Notes under the pieces: generated by a model
What the model saw: the letters and a program-made list of their open reading frames with translations, nothing else
What the model was told of the DNA's origin: nothing
Database searches by the model: none
Position numbers and translations under genes: made by a program
NCBI RefSeq assembly: GCF_008151785.1
Contig: NZ_CP036523.1
Location: forward strand, 806,001 to 870,000
Origin: Peptacetobacter hiranonis
GTDB taxonomy: Bacteria; Bacillota; Clostridia; Peptostreptococcales; Peptostreptococcaceae
Reading direction: 5' to 3'
DNA length: 64,000 nucleotides
Shown: positions 46,982 through 56,366 of the stretch, piece by piece
Position numbering within the stretch: position 1 is the stretch's first letter
Layout of the letters: each line of letters opens with the position of its first letter

Positions 46982-48427
46982 ATGAACATAGAAGAATTTA
47001 GAGAAGTTTGGGAAGAGAATAAAGAACTTAGAGAATTAGCTGCAAATGATAAAGATAGATTAAATTATCATATAATGCCGACTAGTGGCTGGGTAAATGA
47101 TCCAAATGGTCTATGCCAATTTAAAGGGATTTACCATATTTATTACCAGTATTCTCCGTTTGATGTAAATGGAAAACTGAAACTATGGGGACATATAACT
47201 ACAGAGGATTTCATAAAATATCAGGAACATGAACCTGTTTTATATCCCGATTTTAGATACGACCAAAACGGAGTGTATTCAGGAAGTGCAGTAGTTAGAA
47301 ATGGGAAGATAAACTATTTCTATACAGGAAATGTTAAATATTTAGACGGTGATTACGATTACATAATGACTGGTAGAGAACAGAATTTAATAGCTTGTAG
47401 TAGCGAAGATGGGTTTAATTTTAGTGAAAAGGAATTAATAATGACTAACACAGATTTTCCATCTAATTTAAGCCTACATGTAAGAGATCCTAAAGTTTAT
47501 CACAAAAATGGTATAGACTACATGGTAATAGGAGCTAGAGATGATAATAGTATAGGTTGTATATTAGTTTTAAAAGGGAAAGATTTAAAAGATTGGGAAT
47601 GCCATACTGTAATATACAGCGATGAAAAATTTGGATATATGTGGGAGTGCCCTGATTTATTTGACTTAAATGGGGAAACTGTGCTTGTAACTTGTCCTCA
47701 GGGTGTTCCAGAAGAGGGATATATTTACAAAAATGTACATCAAAATGGATATTTCTTAGTGAATGGAGATTTAGAATCTAAAGACGTGAATTTATCTGAA
47801 TTTAGATTATTAGACTATGGATTTGATTTCTACGCACCTCAGAGTTTTGAAGATGAATCAGGAAGAAGAATACTTGTAGGTTGGATGGGTATTCCAGATG
47901 CGGATTACACTAATAGAACTACTGAAAATGGATGGCAACACGCACTTACAATGCCTAGAGAATTAATATTAAAAAATGGTATAATATATCAAAGACCAGT
48001 TGAGGAAATTAAATCCTTAAGAGGAGATAATCGTACATTTACAGCTGATGAATTTAAAAATTTAGAAGTGGAAAATCTTTCTTTTGAATTATGTGCTGAG
48101 TTTGAAAAATGCAATGAGTTTAAATTAAATTTAAGAAATGATATAAGTTTATCTTTTGATAAATCTAAAGGTTTAATTGAATTAAATATGGGAGAAAGTG
48201 GATGTGGTAGAGATGTTAGATATGCTTACTGCGACGAGGTGAGAAATATCGACGTATACTCTGATATATCTGCATTTGAGATATTTATAAACGACGGAGA
48301 AATTGTGTTTACAACTAGAGCATATACTGACGGAATTCAAAAAATTGGATTTGAAAAATTAGATGGATTAGCAAAAGTTTGTATGTACGATATGAAAAAA
48401 ATAGTATTTGAAATCGATGAATTTTAG
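46982..48427 (+). CDS. scrB: Sucrose-6-phosphate hydrolase
   Basis: A 481-residue glycoside hydrolase family 32 enzyme cleaving sucrose-6-phosphate to glucose-6-phosphate and fructose. The nucleophile is Asp40 in WVNDPNG, the transition-state stabiliser is Asp169 in VRDPKV and the acid/base is Glu222 in WECPDLF. A C-terminal beta-sandwich domain follows (about residues 345-481). It lies 62 bases after the PTS gene and 16 bases before scrK, in one operon. Confidence 0.95.
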   Translation: MNIEEFREVWEENKELRELAANDKDRLNYHIMPTSGWVNDPNGLCQFKGIYHIYYQYSPFDVNGKLKLWGHITTEDFIKYQEHEPVLYPDFRYDQNGVYSGSAVVRNGKINYFYTGNVKYLDGDYDYIMTGREQNLIACSSEDGFNFSEKELIMTNTDFPSNLSLHVRDPKVYHKNGIDYMVIGARDDNSIGCILVLKGKDLKDWECHTVIYSDEKFGYMWECPDLFDLNGETVLVTCPQGVPEEGYIYKNVHQNGYFLVNGDLESKDVNLSEFRLLDYGFDFYAPQSFEDESGRRILVGWMGIPDADYTNRTTENGWQHALTMPRELILKNGIIYQRPVEEIKSLRGDNRTFTADEFKNLEVENLSFELCAEFEKCNEFKLNLRNDISLSFDKSKGLIELNMGESGCGRDVRYAYCDEVRNIDVYSDISAFEIFINDGEIVFTTRAYTDGIQKIGFEKLDGLAKVCMYDMKKIVFEIDEF

Positions 48428-48443
48428 AGAAGGGGATTTTGAT

Positions 48444-49409
48444 ATGAAAAAGTTGTGTGCAGTTGGAGAGGCACTTATAGATTTTGTGCCTATGGAAAAA
48501 GGACAGAGATTAAAAGATGTTGTTACGTTTAAAAGAGTTGCAGGTGGAGCTCCAGCAAATGTTGCAGGTGCATTTTGCAAACTTGGTGGAAATGCAAAGA
48601 TGATAACTAAACTAGGTAACGACGCTTTTGGAGATTATATTGAAGAAACTCTTAGAGAAGTTGGGATAGAAACAGATTCTGTAATAAGAACTGACGATGC
48701 AGATACATCTCTTGCATTCGTTTCGCTTGCTGCAGATGGAAATAGAGATTTTATGTTCTACAGAAGAAATTGTTCTGACTTATCATTAGATTTTTCTGAG
48801 CTAGATGAAAATGTATTAGATGACTGTGAAATACTTCATTTCTGCAGTGTTTCATTAAAAGAAAGTCCTATGAAAAATACTCATGTAGAGCTTATTAAAA
48901 AGGCTTCTGAAAAGGGAATGATTATAAGCTTTGATCCAAATTTAAGATTTTCTCTTTGGGAAAATGAAGCTGATTTAAAAGCTGCTGTCAAAGAATTTTT
49001 ACCTTATGCAGATATTATAAAAATTTCTGATGAGGAGTTAGAATTTATAACAGGAGAGCAAAAAATAGAAGATGCTTTAGAAGATTTATTTGCACTAGAT
49101 AAATGCAAGATAGTGGTATATACAAAAGGTGCCGATGGGGCAGAGGTTTATACTAAAAATGCTGTGGCAAAACACGATGGATATAAGGTAGATGCTGTAG
49201 ACACTACTGGAGCAGGAGATTCATTTATAGCTGCATTATTATACAAAATTGCCGATTTTGATGGAGGACTTGAAGAACTACCAGAAGAGTTTATTTACGA
49301 TGCAGTAAAATTTGCAAATGCATATGGAGCATTAACTACTCAGAAACAGGGTGCTTTAGCATCTTATGCAAATATGGAAGATACTATGAAATTTATGGAA
49401 AATAATTAA
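48444..49409 (+). CDS. scrK: Fructokinase, PfkB family
   Basis: A 321-residue ribokinase-family sugar kinase that phosphorylates fructose released by ScrB. The N-terminal PfkB motif GGAPANVAGAFCKLGG (from about residue 36) and the C-terminal DTTGAGDSFIAALLY, with the catalytic aspartate, are present. The ATG at 48444 has AGAAGGGG upstream; an in-frame start 36 bases earlier overlaps the end of scrB and has no site. The terminator after it ends the operon. Confidence 0.93.
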   Translation: MKKLCAVGEALIDFVPMEKGQRLKDVVTFKRVAGGAPANVAGAFCKLGGNAKMITKLGNDAFGDYIEETLREVGIETDSVIRTDDADTSLAFVSLAADGNRDFMFYRRNCSDLSLDFSELDENVLDDCEILHFCSVSLKESPMKNTHVELIKKASEKGMIISFDPNLRFSLWENEADLKAAVKEFLPYADIIKISDEELEFITGEQKIEDALEDLFALDKCKIVVYTKGADGAEVYTKNAVAKHDGYKVDAVDTTGAGDSFIAALLYKIADFDGGLEELPEEFIYDAVKFANAYGALTTQKQGALASYANMEDTMKFMENN

Positions 49410-49412
49410 TTT

Positions 49413-49473
49413 TAAGTGAGTGAATAGGAAATAACTAATAGTATTTTAAGTTGTTTCTCTATTCACTTTTTTT
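49413..49473 (+). terminator. Terminator of sucrose operon
   Basis: AGTGAATAG-GAAATAACT pairs with AGTTGTTTC-CTATTCACT and is followed by seven T residues. From here to the asnA start at 49739 the DNA is AT-rich and holds the asnA promoter; I see no T-box or other riboswitch. Confidence 0.85.
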
Positions 49474-49657
49474 ATTAAAATTGCTAGAAAAATTTATATT
49501 CATAGCTAAAGATTTATTTATCAAAAAAAATAAAAATTAAATGATAATCAATAGATATATAGACAAAATTAAGTGAAAAAAAGTATTTCCTCTTTAATTA
49601 ATAATAAAAAATTAATAATAGAAGGATAATAAAAAAATCAGAAAATTATCTAATTTC

Positions 49658-49686
49658 TTGACAAATGAAAAATTAAAGTTTATTAT
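49658..49686 (+). promoter_or_regulatory. Promoter of asnA
   Basis: TTGACA (49658-49663), a 17-base spacer and TATTAT (49681-49686), about 53 bases before the ATG. A long ORF start here would coincide with this -35 box. Confidence 0.75.
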
Positions 49687-49738
49687 ATCTAAAAATCAAA
49701 CAATTGAAAGAAGCAACAAATTAGGAGGAGTGCAAGTT

Positions 49739-50743
49739 ATGGGATTAAAATTACCTAAAGATTATAAAGATAAATTAGATATAATGGAAACGCAGATAGC
49801 AATAAAAAAACTAAAAGACTACTTTGAGTTAAGATTAAGTAGAGAACTTAACCTAACCAGAGTATCGTCGCCTTTATTCGTTTTACCAGAAACGGGTATG
49901 AATGACAACTTAAATGGTGTAGAAAAGGCTGTTAATTTCAATGTGCCTTGTTTAAATAAAAATGCAGAGATAGTTCAGTCTCTTGCAAAATGGAAAAGAA
50001 TGGCATTAAAGAGATATGGATTCTCGGCAGGTTCTGGATTATACACCGACATGAATGCTATAAGAAAAGACGAAGAACTTGATAATTTACACTCCTTATA
50101 CGTAGACCAGTGGGACTGGGAATTAGTTGTGAACAAAGAAGACAGAAATATGGAAACGCTTAAAGAAACAGTAGAAAAGCTTTATATAGTATTCAAAGAT
50201 ACAGAAGTATTCGTATGTTCTCTTTATCCTCATATACCAGAAATACTTCCAGAAGAGATTACATTCTACACGTCTCAGGAGCTTTTAGACAAATATCCTG
50301 AGTTAGATGCAAAAGGAAGAGAAAATGAGGCAGTAAAAGAACATGGTGCTGTATTTATAATGCAGATCGGGAAAGTTCTTTCTAATGGTGAAAAACACGA
50401 TGGAAGAAGTCCTGACTATGATGATTGGGAATTAAATGGAGATATTCTATTCTACAACCCTATCTTAGACGAGGCTATAGAATTATCATCTATGGGTATT
50501 AGGGTTGATGAAGAAAGTTTAGACAGACAGCTTACATTAGCTGGATGTGATGACAGAAGAGAGCTTGATTATCATAGAATGCTTTTAAACGGAGAATTAC
50601 CATACACAGTAGGTGGAGGTATAGGTCAGTCTAGAATTTGTATGTACTATTTAAGAAAAGCACATATAGGTGAAGTGCAGGTTGGTATATGGCCTAAAGA
50701 GCAGATTGACGCATGTGAAGAAGCAGGGATAAAATTATTATAA
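49739..50743 (+). CDS. asnA: Aspartate--ammonia ligase (asparagine synthetase A)
   Basis: A 334-residue enzyme making asparagine from aspartate, ammonia and ATP, related to class II aminoacyl-tRNA synthetases. The start KLPKDYKDKLDIMETQIAIKK, the block FNVPCLNKNAEIVQSLAKWKR and the C-terminal VGGGIGQSRICMYYLRKAHIGEVQVG are typical of AsnA. The length matches the family (about 330). The ATG at 49739 has GGAGGAG upstream; the longer frame from 49658 begins in the promoter. Confidence 0.95.
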   Translation: MGLKLPKDYKDKLDIMETQIAIKKLKDYFELRLSRELNLTRVSSPLFVLPETGMNDNLNGVEKAVNFNVPCLNKNAEIVQSLAKWKRMALKRYGFSAGSGLYTDMNAIRKDEELDNLHSLYVDQWDWELVVNKEDRNMETLKETVEKLYIVFKDTEVFVCSLYPHIPEILPEEITFYTSQELLDKYPELDAKGRENEAVKEHGAVFIMQIGKVLSNGEKHDGRSPDYDDWELNGDILFYNPILDEAIELSSMGIRVDEESLDRQLTLAGCDDRRELDYHRMLLNGELPYTVGGGIGQSRICMYYLRKAHIGEVQVGIWPKEQIDACEEAGIKLL

Positions 50744-50828
50744 ATATAGTAAAATAGAATATAAATAATAAATTAGTGATATTGATAACTAGGATATTAA
50801 TATTTTGAAATTTATTTGATTACGAATT

Positions 50829-50886
50829 TAAACCGAGCTACATTGTTTTATGAAGTGAAACTATATGTGGGCTCGGTTTTTTTATT
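50829..50886 (+). terminator. Terminator of asnA
   Basis: AAACCGAGC pairs with GCTCGGTTT, with additional CATTG/TATGTG pairing inside, followed by seven T residues. Confidence 0.85.
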
Positions 50887-51009
50887 CTTAAAAATATTTT
50901 AAATAGGTTATTATTCAGAAATGAATTTTAATAAAAGCCAAATAATAAAACCAAAGTAAAAAACTAAAGAAAACAAAAAAACAAAAAAACAAAACAGGAG
51001 GACAAAGCA

Positions 51010-52218
51010 ATGGCAGAGGAAAGCAAAAAGAAAAAATTAGGTCTAGTCCCTAAACTAATTATAGGGATTATAGTAGGTATTATAATTGGATCTTATTGTC
51101 CAGCACCAGTAATACAGGTGTTAGTAACAATAAGTGGATTATTCTCATCATTCTTATCATTCGTAATACCATTTATAATAATAGGATTTGTAACAGCAGG
51201 TATAGCAGATTTAGCAACAGGAGCTGGAAAATTATTAGGAATAACTACAGCAATAGCATACGGCTCAACTTTAGTAGCTGGTTCAATAGCATTCATAGTA
51301 GCATCAGCATTATTCCCTAAATTCATAAATGCAGAAGTTGCAAGCCAGATAGGTGACCCAAGTGCAGGTCAGTTAAGTGCAATATTCTCAATACCACTAG
51401 AACCAATGGTAGACGTAACAGCAGCAATAGTATTCGCATTTATGATGGGGCTTGGTATATCATATCTTAGAAATCATGGAAAAGGTGAAGTGCTTTTCAA
51501 ATTCTTCAATGATTTCCAGGATATAGTAACAGCAACACTATCAACAGTAATAATACCATTATTACCATTATACATAGCTGGTACATTTGCTAACATAGCA
51601 TATGCAGGACAGGTTTGGAATATACTTGGAGTATTCTGGAAAGTATTCGTAACAGTAATACCTCTACACTTAATCTACTTACTATGCCAGTTCTCACTTG
51701 CTGGAGCTATAGGAAAGAAAAATCCTTTCACAATGTTAAAAAATCAGATACCTGGTTACTTAACAGCTATAGGAACTCAGTCTTCAGCAGCTACAATACC
51801 AGTAAATGTAGGATGTGCGGAAAAGAATGGAGTTTCTAAACAGATAAGAGAATTCGTCGTTCCTCTATGTGCAACAATACACTTATCAGGATCAATGATA
51901 TCAATAACTTGCTTCACAACAGCAGTTTTAATGATGAATAATATGCCTCATGGAATAAATGTATTATTCCCATACATAGCAATGTTAGGTATAGCGATGG
52001 TAGCAGCACCAGGAGCACCAGGTGGAGCAATAATGTCAGCACTTCCATTCTTACCAATGGTTGGTATACCATCAGAAGGTGGATTAGCATCATTAATGAT
52101 AGCTCTATACTTAACTCAGGATAGTTTCGGAACAGCATGTAACGTATCTGGAGATAACGCAATAGCAGTTATAGTAGACAGAATAAATGATAAATTATTC
52201 AAATCTAAAGAAGCTTAA
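51010..52218 (+). CDS. SDF-family dicarboxylate/amino acid:cation symporter, copy 1
   Basis: A 402-residue membrane protein of the sodium:dicarboxylate symporter family. It has the hairpin motif TQSSAATIPVNV near residue 258 and the C-terminal transmembrane motif APGAPGGAIMSALPFL. Around eight to ten hydrophobic segments are seen. SSAAT in hairpin 1 is typical of the serine/threonine and dicarboxylate transporters, but the substrate cannot be fixed. It is followed after 498 bases by a nearly identical gene. GGAGG precedes the ATG. Confidence 0.85.
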   Translation: MAEESKKKKLGLVPKLIIGIIVGIIIGSYCPAPVIQVLVTISGLFSSFLSFVIPFIIIGFVTAGIADLATGAGKLLGITTAIAYGSTLVAGSIAFIVASALFPKFINAEVASQIGDPSAGQLSAIFSIPLEPMVDVTAAIVFAFMMGLGISYLRNHGKGEVLFKFFNDFQDIVTATLSTVIIPLLPLYIAGTFANIAYAGQVWNILGVFWKVFVTVIPLHLIYLLCQFSLAGAIGKKNPFTMLKNQIPGYLTAIGTQSSAATIPVNVGCAEKNGVSKQIREFVVPLCATIHLSGSMISITCFTTAVLMMNNMPHGINVLFPYIAMLGIAMVAAPGAPGGAIMSALPFLPMVGIPSEGGLASLMIALYLTQDSFGTACNVSGDNAIAVIVDRINDKLFKSKEA

Positions 52219-52716
52219 TTTATTGAAAAAATATATAAATAAGATAAAATAATAACAAGAATTATATGCTAAATTAAATAATAAAATTGTAAAAAATATT
52301 AAAAATATCAAAGATTAATATAGTAAATTTTAATAAAAAAATAAAAATACTCGGTTTTTATAAAATAAATTAAATTTTTTGATAATTTAAAATTATCGTT
52401 CTTATTAAATCTTTGTAGATAAAAAAACAAGTCGAATTGCATAGTTTCAACGTTTATAAGCTATGTTGTTCGACTTTTTTTATAGGCTTATAAGAAATAT
52501 TTATAAGAAAAAATTATGAAAACTATTTCATACTTATTTAAAACGTGTTAAAATATAAAAAAACGTTTTTTATTCACAACTGAATTATGTCATAAAAATT
52601 ATTTAAATCAATTAAGTCTTAAACGGGAAAATATATATCTAGAAATTATATTGCTAATATTTAAAATTCAGTAGTGATTAAAATAAAGCCTAAAATATGA
52701 GTAGGAGGAAATAGTA
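52219..52716. other. Gap between tandem symporters with terminator
   Basis: No gene. A terminator at 52429-52483 (AAGTCGAA-TTG-CATAG with CTATG-TTG-TTCGACTT, then seven T) ends copy 1. The rest is AT-rich, and the start region of copy 2 (GTAGGAGG before ATG) lies at its end. Sequences flanking the two symporter genes are not alike, so the duplication covers only the coding part. Confidence 0.7.
52429..52483 (+). terminator. Terminator of symporter copy 1
   Basis: AAGTCGAA pairs with TTCGACTT and CATAG with CTATG inside the stem; a run of seven T follows. Confidence 0.85.
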
Positions 52717-53928
52717 ATGGCAGAAGAAAAGAAAAAGAAAAAAATTGGCTTAGTTCCTAAGCTGATCATGGGTATTATAGTAGGTATCATAATCGGGACA
52801 TACTGTCCAGCACCAGTAATACAGGTGTTAGTAACAATAAGTGGATTATTCTCATCATTCTTATCATTCGTAATACCATTTATAATAATCGGATTCGTAA
52901 CAGCAGGTATAGCAGATTTAGCAACAGGAGCTGGAAAATTATTAGGAATAACTACAGGAATAGCTTATGGTTCAACTTTAGTAGCTGGAACAATAGCATT
53001 CATAGTAGCATCAACATTATTCCCTAAATTCATAAACGCAGAAGTAGCAAGTCAGATAGGTGACCCAAGTGCAGGTCAGTTAAGTGCAATATTCTCAATA
53101 CCATTAGAACCAATGATAGATGTAACAGCAGCAATAGTATTCGCATTCATGATGGGTCTTGGAATATCTTCATTAAGAAACAAAGGTAAAGGCGATGTTC
53201 TTTATAAATTTTTCAATGATTTCCAGGATATAGTAACAGCAACATTATCAACAGTAATAATACCATTATTACCATTATACATAGCTGGTACATTTGCTAA
53301 CATAGCATATGCAGGACAGGTTTGGAGTATACTTGGAGTATTCTGGAAAGTATTCGTAACAGTAATACCTCTACACTTCATATACTTAATAGGACAGTTC
53401 TCATTTGCTGGTGCAATAGGAAAGAAAAATCCTTTCACAATGTTAAAAAATCAGGTACCTGGTTATTTAACAGCAATAGGAACTCAGTCTTCAGCAGCTA
53501 CAATACCAGTAAACGTAGAATGTGCAGAAAAGAACGGTGTTTCTAAGCAGATAAGAGAATTCGTTGTTCCTCTATGTGCAACAATACACTTATCAGGATC
53601 AATGATATCAATAACTTGCTTCACAACAGCAGTTTTAATGATGAATAATATGCCTCATGGATTCAATGTATTATTCCCATACATAGCAATGTTAGGTATA
53701 GCAATGGTAGCAGCACCAGGAGCACCAGGTGGAGCAATAATGTCAGCACTTCCATTCTTACCAATGGTTGGAATACCATCAGAAGGTGGATTAGCATCAT
53801 TAATGATAGCTCTATACTTAACTCAGGATAGTTTCGGAACAGCATGTAACGTATCTGGAGATAATGCAATAGCAGTTATAGTAGATAGAATAAACGATAA
53901 ATTATTCAAAAATAAAAAAGAAGCATAA
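52717..53928 (+). CDS. SDF-family dicarboxylate/amino acid:cation symporter, copy 2
   Basis: A 403-residue protein nearly identical to copy 1: I count about 20 substitutions by eye over 402 residues plus one added residue near the C-terminus. Changes cluster at the N-terminus (SKKKKLG to KKKKKIG), a loop near residues 155-168 and the stretch LHLIYLLCQFSL to LHFIYLIGQFSF near 218-231. The SSAAT and APGAPGG motifs are unchanged, so substrates may overlap. It has its own ribosome binding site and terminator. The duplication is fairly recent, given the high nucleotide identity. Confidence 0.85.
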   Translation: MAEEKKKKKIGLVPKLIMGIIVGIIIGTYCPAPVIQVLVTISGLFSSFLSFVIPFIIIGFVTAGIADLATGAGKLLGITTGIAYGSTLVAGTIAFIVASTLFPKFINAEVASQIGDPSAGQLSAIFSIPLEPMIDVTAAIVFAFMMGLGISSLRNKGKGDVLYKFFNDFQDIVTATLSTVIIPLLPLYIAGTFANIAYAGQVWSILGVFWKVFVTVIPLHFIYLIGQFSFAGAIGKKNPFTMLKNQVPGYLTAIGTQSSAATIPVNVECAEKNGVSKQIREFVVPLCATIHLSGSMISITCFTTAVLMMNNMPHGFNVLFPYIAMLGIAMVAAPGAPGGAIMSALPFLPMVGIPSEGGLASLMIALYLTQDSFGTACNVSGDNAIAVIVDRINDKLFKNKKEA

Positions 53929-53958
53929 AAAATAGAAAACCCAAAAGACTTTTAATAT

Positions 53959-54007
53959 AAGCTTCTTCTCGGTATATACGGATACCGGGAGGGGGCTTAT
54001 TTTTTAT
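53959..54007 (+). terminator. Terminator of symporter copy 2
   Basis: AAGC-TCGGTAT pairs with ATACCGGGA-GGCTT (with small internal loops) and is followed by six T. Confidence 0.75.
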
Positions 54008-54379
54008 GTAAAAAAAGAAATTAAAATTCATAATGTCACGAATTTATATAAAAATAAAGGTAAAAGTTTTGTTAAATTTACATAAAATTACCCTTTAATT
54101 CAAATAAAATCTATATACTTATAGATTTTTTCTATATATAAATACAGAAATTTGCACGTATGAATAATGATTCATTCAAAAGTAAAAAAATAAAAAAATA
54201 TTTAAATGAGAAAAAAGTTTTGTTTAAATACATTGAAAATGCTTATATTAATGATAAAAAAAACTAATGATAAAAAGTTGTACTGAAATATCTGTTTAAA
54301 CTAAAAAATGCAAGTATTAATTTATAAAAACGGTAACTAGTAAAAACTATTTTAATTTAAGAATATAGATGAAATCTAT

Positions 54380-54408
54380 TTGAATTTTATTTAGTTTGAA
54401 GTTATAAT
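54380..54408 (+). promoter_or_regulatory. Promoter of the TcyP-like operon
   Basis: TTGAAT (54380-54385), a 17-base spacer and perfect TATAAT (54403-54408), about 60 bases before the ATG. Confidence 0.65.
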
Positions 54409-54469
54409 GAAAAAGTCATTTTTTAAGAGAAAACATAAAACAAAGACATAAAATAAAGGAGGTTGAAAA

Positions 54470-55852
54470 ATGATAGACGTAATAGCAAGTGTGAATTGGA
54501 TTTCACTTTTAGTATTATCTATTACATTACTTTTATTCAAAGCCCTTGTAAAAATATCTTATAAGGTAAACTGGACATTTGTCATACTAATAAGTATGGT
54601 AATGGGTGGAGTAATAGGTATAGTATTCGCATCAGAGGGGAACACGTATCTAGTATGGTTAGATTTAATCGGTCAGGTATATGTAAATCTAATAACAGCA
54701 CTAGTTGCGCCAGTTGTTTTAATTTCAGTAATTTCAGGATTTATAACACTAAACGATAAAGAAAAAATGAAAAATATCGGTGTTAAATCAGTAGTTTGGT
54801 TATTATTATCAGCTGTTGGAGCTATAGTAGTAACTATGTTAGTTGGTGTAATTACAGGAATTGGTAAAGGTGGAGGAGCTGTATTTGCTGATATAGCAGC
54901 CGTTACTGATACTACTGTAAATGCATATAAAGACATGGGAACTTCACTAAATGAAGTTTTACTTGGATTATTCCCAACAAACGTAATAAAAGATTTATCT
55001 GAAGATAATGTCGTAGCAATAATAGTTATGGCGGTATCTGTAGCTGTAGCTTATGTTAGTATATCTTCTGAAGAAGGAGAAGAAACATTATCAAGCTTCA
55101 AAAATCTTGTAGAAGCAGTTAAGAAAATAATATTCCGTATATTATCATACATAATAGACTGTACTCCATTTGCAGTATTATGTTTAATGGCGACATCTGC
55201 TAGCCGGTTATTTAGCGATAAAGATGCTGTTGTTCAGTTATTATTATTATTAGTTGCTATATTCGGAGTATGTTTCTTCCAGACTTATGTATTCAACGGA
55301 TTACTTTTAAAATTTGTAGCAAAAGTAAACCCAATCGAATTCTTCAAAAAGACTTTCGATGCTCAGGTTACAGCATTTACTACACAGAGTAGTGTTGGTT
55401 CACTTCCAATAACTATAGATAGATTAGTTAAAAAAGTAGGGGTAGATGAAGAAGTTGCCAACTTTACAGCACCACTAGGTACTACAATAGGTATGCCAGG
55501 ATGTACAAGTGTATGGCCAGTTTTACTAGCAATATTCTACATGAATGCTACAGGAATGAACTGGGGATTTGGAGATTATTTAATCCTTGGATTTATGGCA
55601 CTTATATTAGCTATGGGTAGTGCTGGGGTTCCAGGTATAGGTGTTGTATCTGCTGTTGCGTTATTCAGTGCGGTTGATTTACCAATAGCAGCAGTTGTTC
55701 TTTTAATGCCTATAAACAACATGTCAGACATGGCTCGTACATTACTAAACGTTGTTACAGCTAATGTTACAGCTACAGTAGTCGCAAGAAAAACAGGACT
55801 TCTTGACGACGAAATATTCAATACAGAGGAAGAAATAAAGGAGGCCAACTAA
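54470..55852 (+). CDS. TcyP-like cation symporter (probable L-cystine importer)
   Basis: A 460-residue member of the SDF symporter family, but distinct from the two preceding genes. The longer N-terminus, the loop NAYKDMGTSLNEVLLGLFPTN and the motif FTTQSSVGSLPITIDRLVKKVGV resemble the TcyP/YhcL cystine transporters, as does MPGCTSVWPVLLAIFYM. Its stop codon overlaps the start of the next gene (TAATG). The linked thioredoxin-like lipoprotein fits a cystine role, but another amino acid is possible. Confidence 0.75.
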   Translation: MIDVIASVNWISLLVLSITLLLFKALVKISYKVNWTFVILISMVMGGVIGIVFASEGNTYLVWLDLIGQVYVNLITALVAPVVLISVISGFITLNDKEKMKNIGVKSVVWLLLSAVGAIVVTMLVGVITGIGKGGGAVFADIAAVTDTTVNAYKDMGTSLNEVLLGLFPTNVIKDLSEDNVVAIIVMAVSVAVAYVSISSEEGEETLSSFKNLVEAVKKIIFRILSYIIDCTPFAVLCLMATSASRLFSDKDAVVQLLLLLVAIFGVCFFQTYVFNGLLLKFVAKVNPIEFFKKTFDAQVTAFTTQSSVGSLPITIDRLVKKVGVDEEVANFTAPLGTTIGMPGCTSVWPVLLAIFYMNATGMNWGFGDYLILGFMALILAMGSAGVPGIGVVSAVALFSAVDLPIAAVVLLMPINNMSDMARTLLNVVTANVTATVVARKTGLLDDEIFNTEEEIKEAN

Positions 55853-56337
55853 TGAAAAAATCGACAAAATTATTATTTGCATCTGTTGTTGTGTTCTTTA
55901 TACTTTCAATAGCTTCAGCTAAATGCTCTGTATATAGAACAGAAAAAGCAATATCAAACATAGGTGAAGTTGCTTATACAGATGAATGTAAAGAAAAAAT
56001 AGATCGTGCAGTTTTCTACTATAATTCTCTTGATCCAGAATTAGGGCTAGAAGAAAAGATATCAAACACAGTAGAATTCGACAAAGCAAAAATAGAATAC
56101 GCTAGACTTGCAATAAAAGCAGCTAAAGTTGCAGATGCAAGAAAAACAGTTGAAGAATATTCAAACACAGACGTTGAAAACTATGTAAAAGCAGCTAGAG
56201 AAGTTGTAACTAACTACTTAAAAGAAGACCAGTATATGTCAATAGAAAACTATGCTGACCTTGTAGCTTTAGAATCAGAATATTCATCAAGTGGCGGTGG
56301 CGGTGCTACTGAAGAAGTATCAATTCCAATGTGCTAA
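55852..56337 (+). CDS. Small exported protein of unknown function
   Basis: A 161-residue protein with an N-terminal signal or anchor segment (about residues 7-23) and a helical mature part rich in D, E and K. The end is unusual: SSSGGGGATEEVSIPMC, a flexible linker plus a C-terminal cysteine. It starts within the stop codon of the TcyP-like gene, so it is translationally coupled to it. Residue Cys24 follows the hydrophobic segment but lacks a proper lipobox. I do not recognise the family; an accessory role to the symporter is an inference. Confidence 0.55.
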   Translation: MKKSTKLLFASVVVFFILSIASAKCSVYRTEKAISNIGEVAYTDECKEKIDRAVFYYNSLDPELGLEEKISNTVEFDKAKIEYARLAIKAAKVADARKTVEEYSNTDVENYVKAAREVVTNYLKEDQYMSIENYADLVALESEYSSSGGGGATEEVSIPMC

Positions 56338-56366
56338 TTAAATAGGAAAGGAGAAATAAATAAAGT

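Larger units (their letters stand above)
53929..54469. other. Gap with terminator and promoter
   Basis: No gene. A terminator at 53959-54007 has GGTAT-ATAC-GATACC in its stem and a T tract after GGCTT. The rest is very AT-rich. A promoter lies at 54380-54408. Confidence 0.7.

Noticed and set aside
49658-49738. Longer N-terminus for AsnA (27 extra residues)
   Set aside because: The putative start coincides with a -35 box of a good promoter, and the family starts at KLPKDY; the ATG at 49739 has its own strong ribosome binding site.
49473-49738. T-box or asparagine riboswitch before asnA
   Set aside because: No T-box sequence or antiterminator/terminator pair is visible between the promoter and the ATG; the leader is only about 45 bases.
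51096-51839. Short ORFs inside the symporter genes on both strands
   Set aside because: They lie wholly within conserved SDF transporter coding sequence and recur in both duplicate copies; shadow frames.
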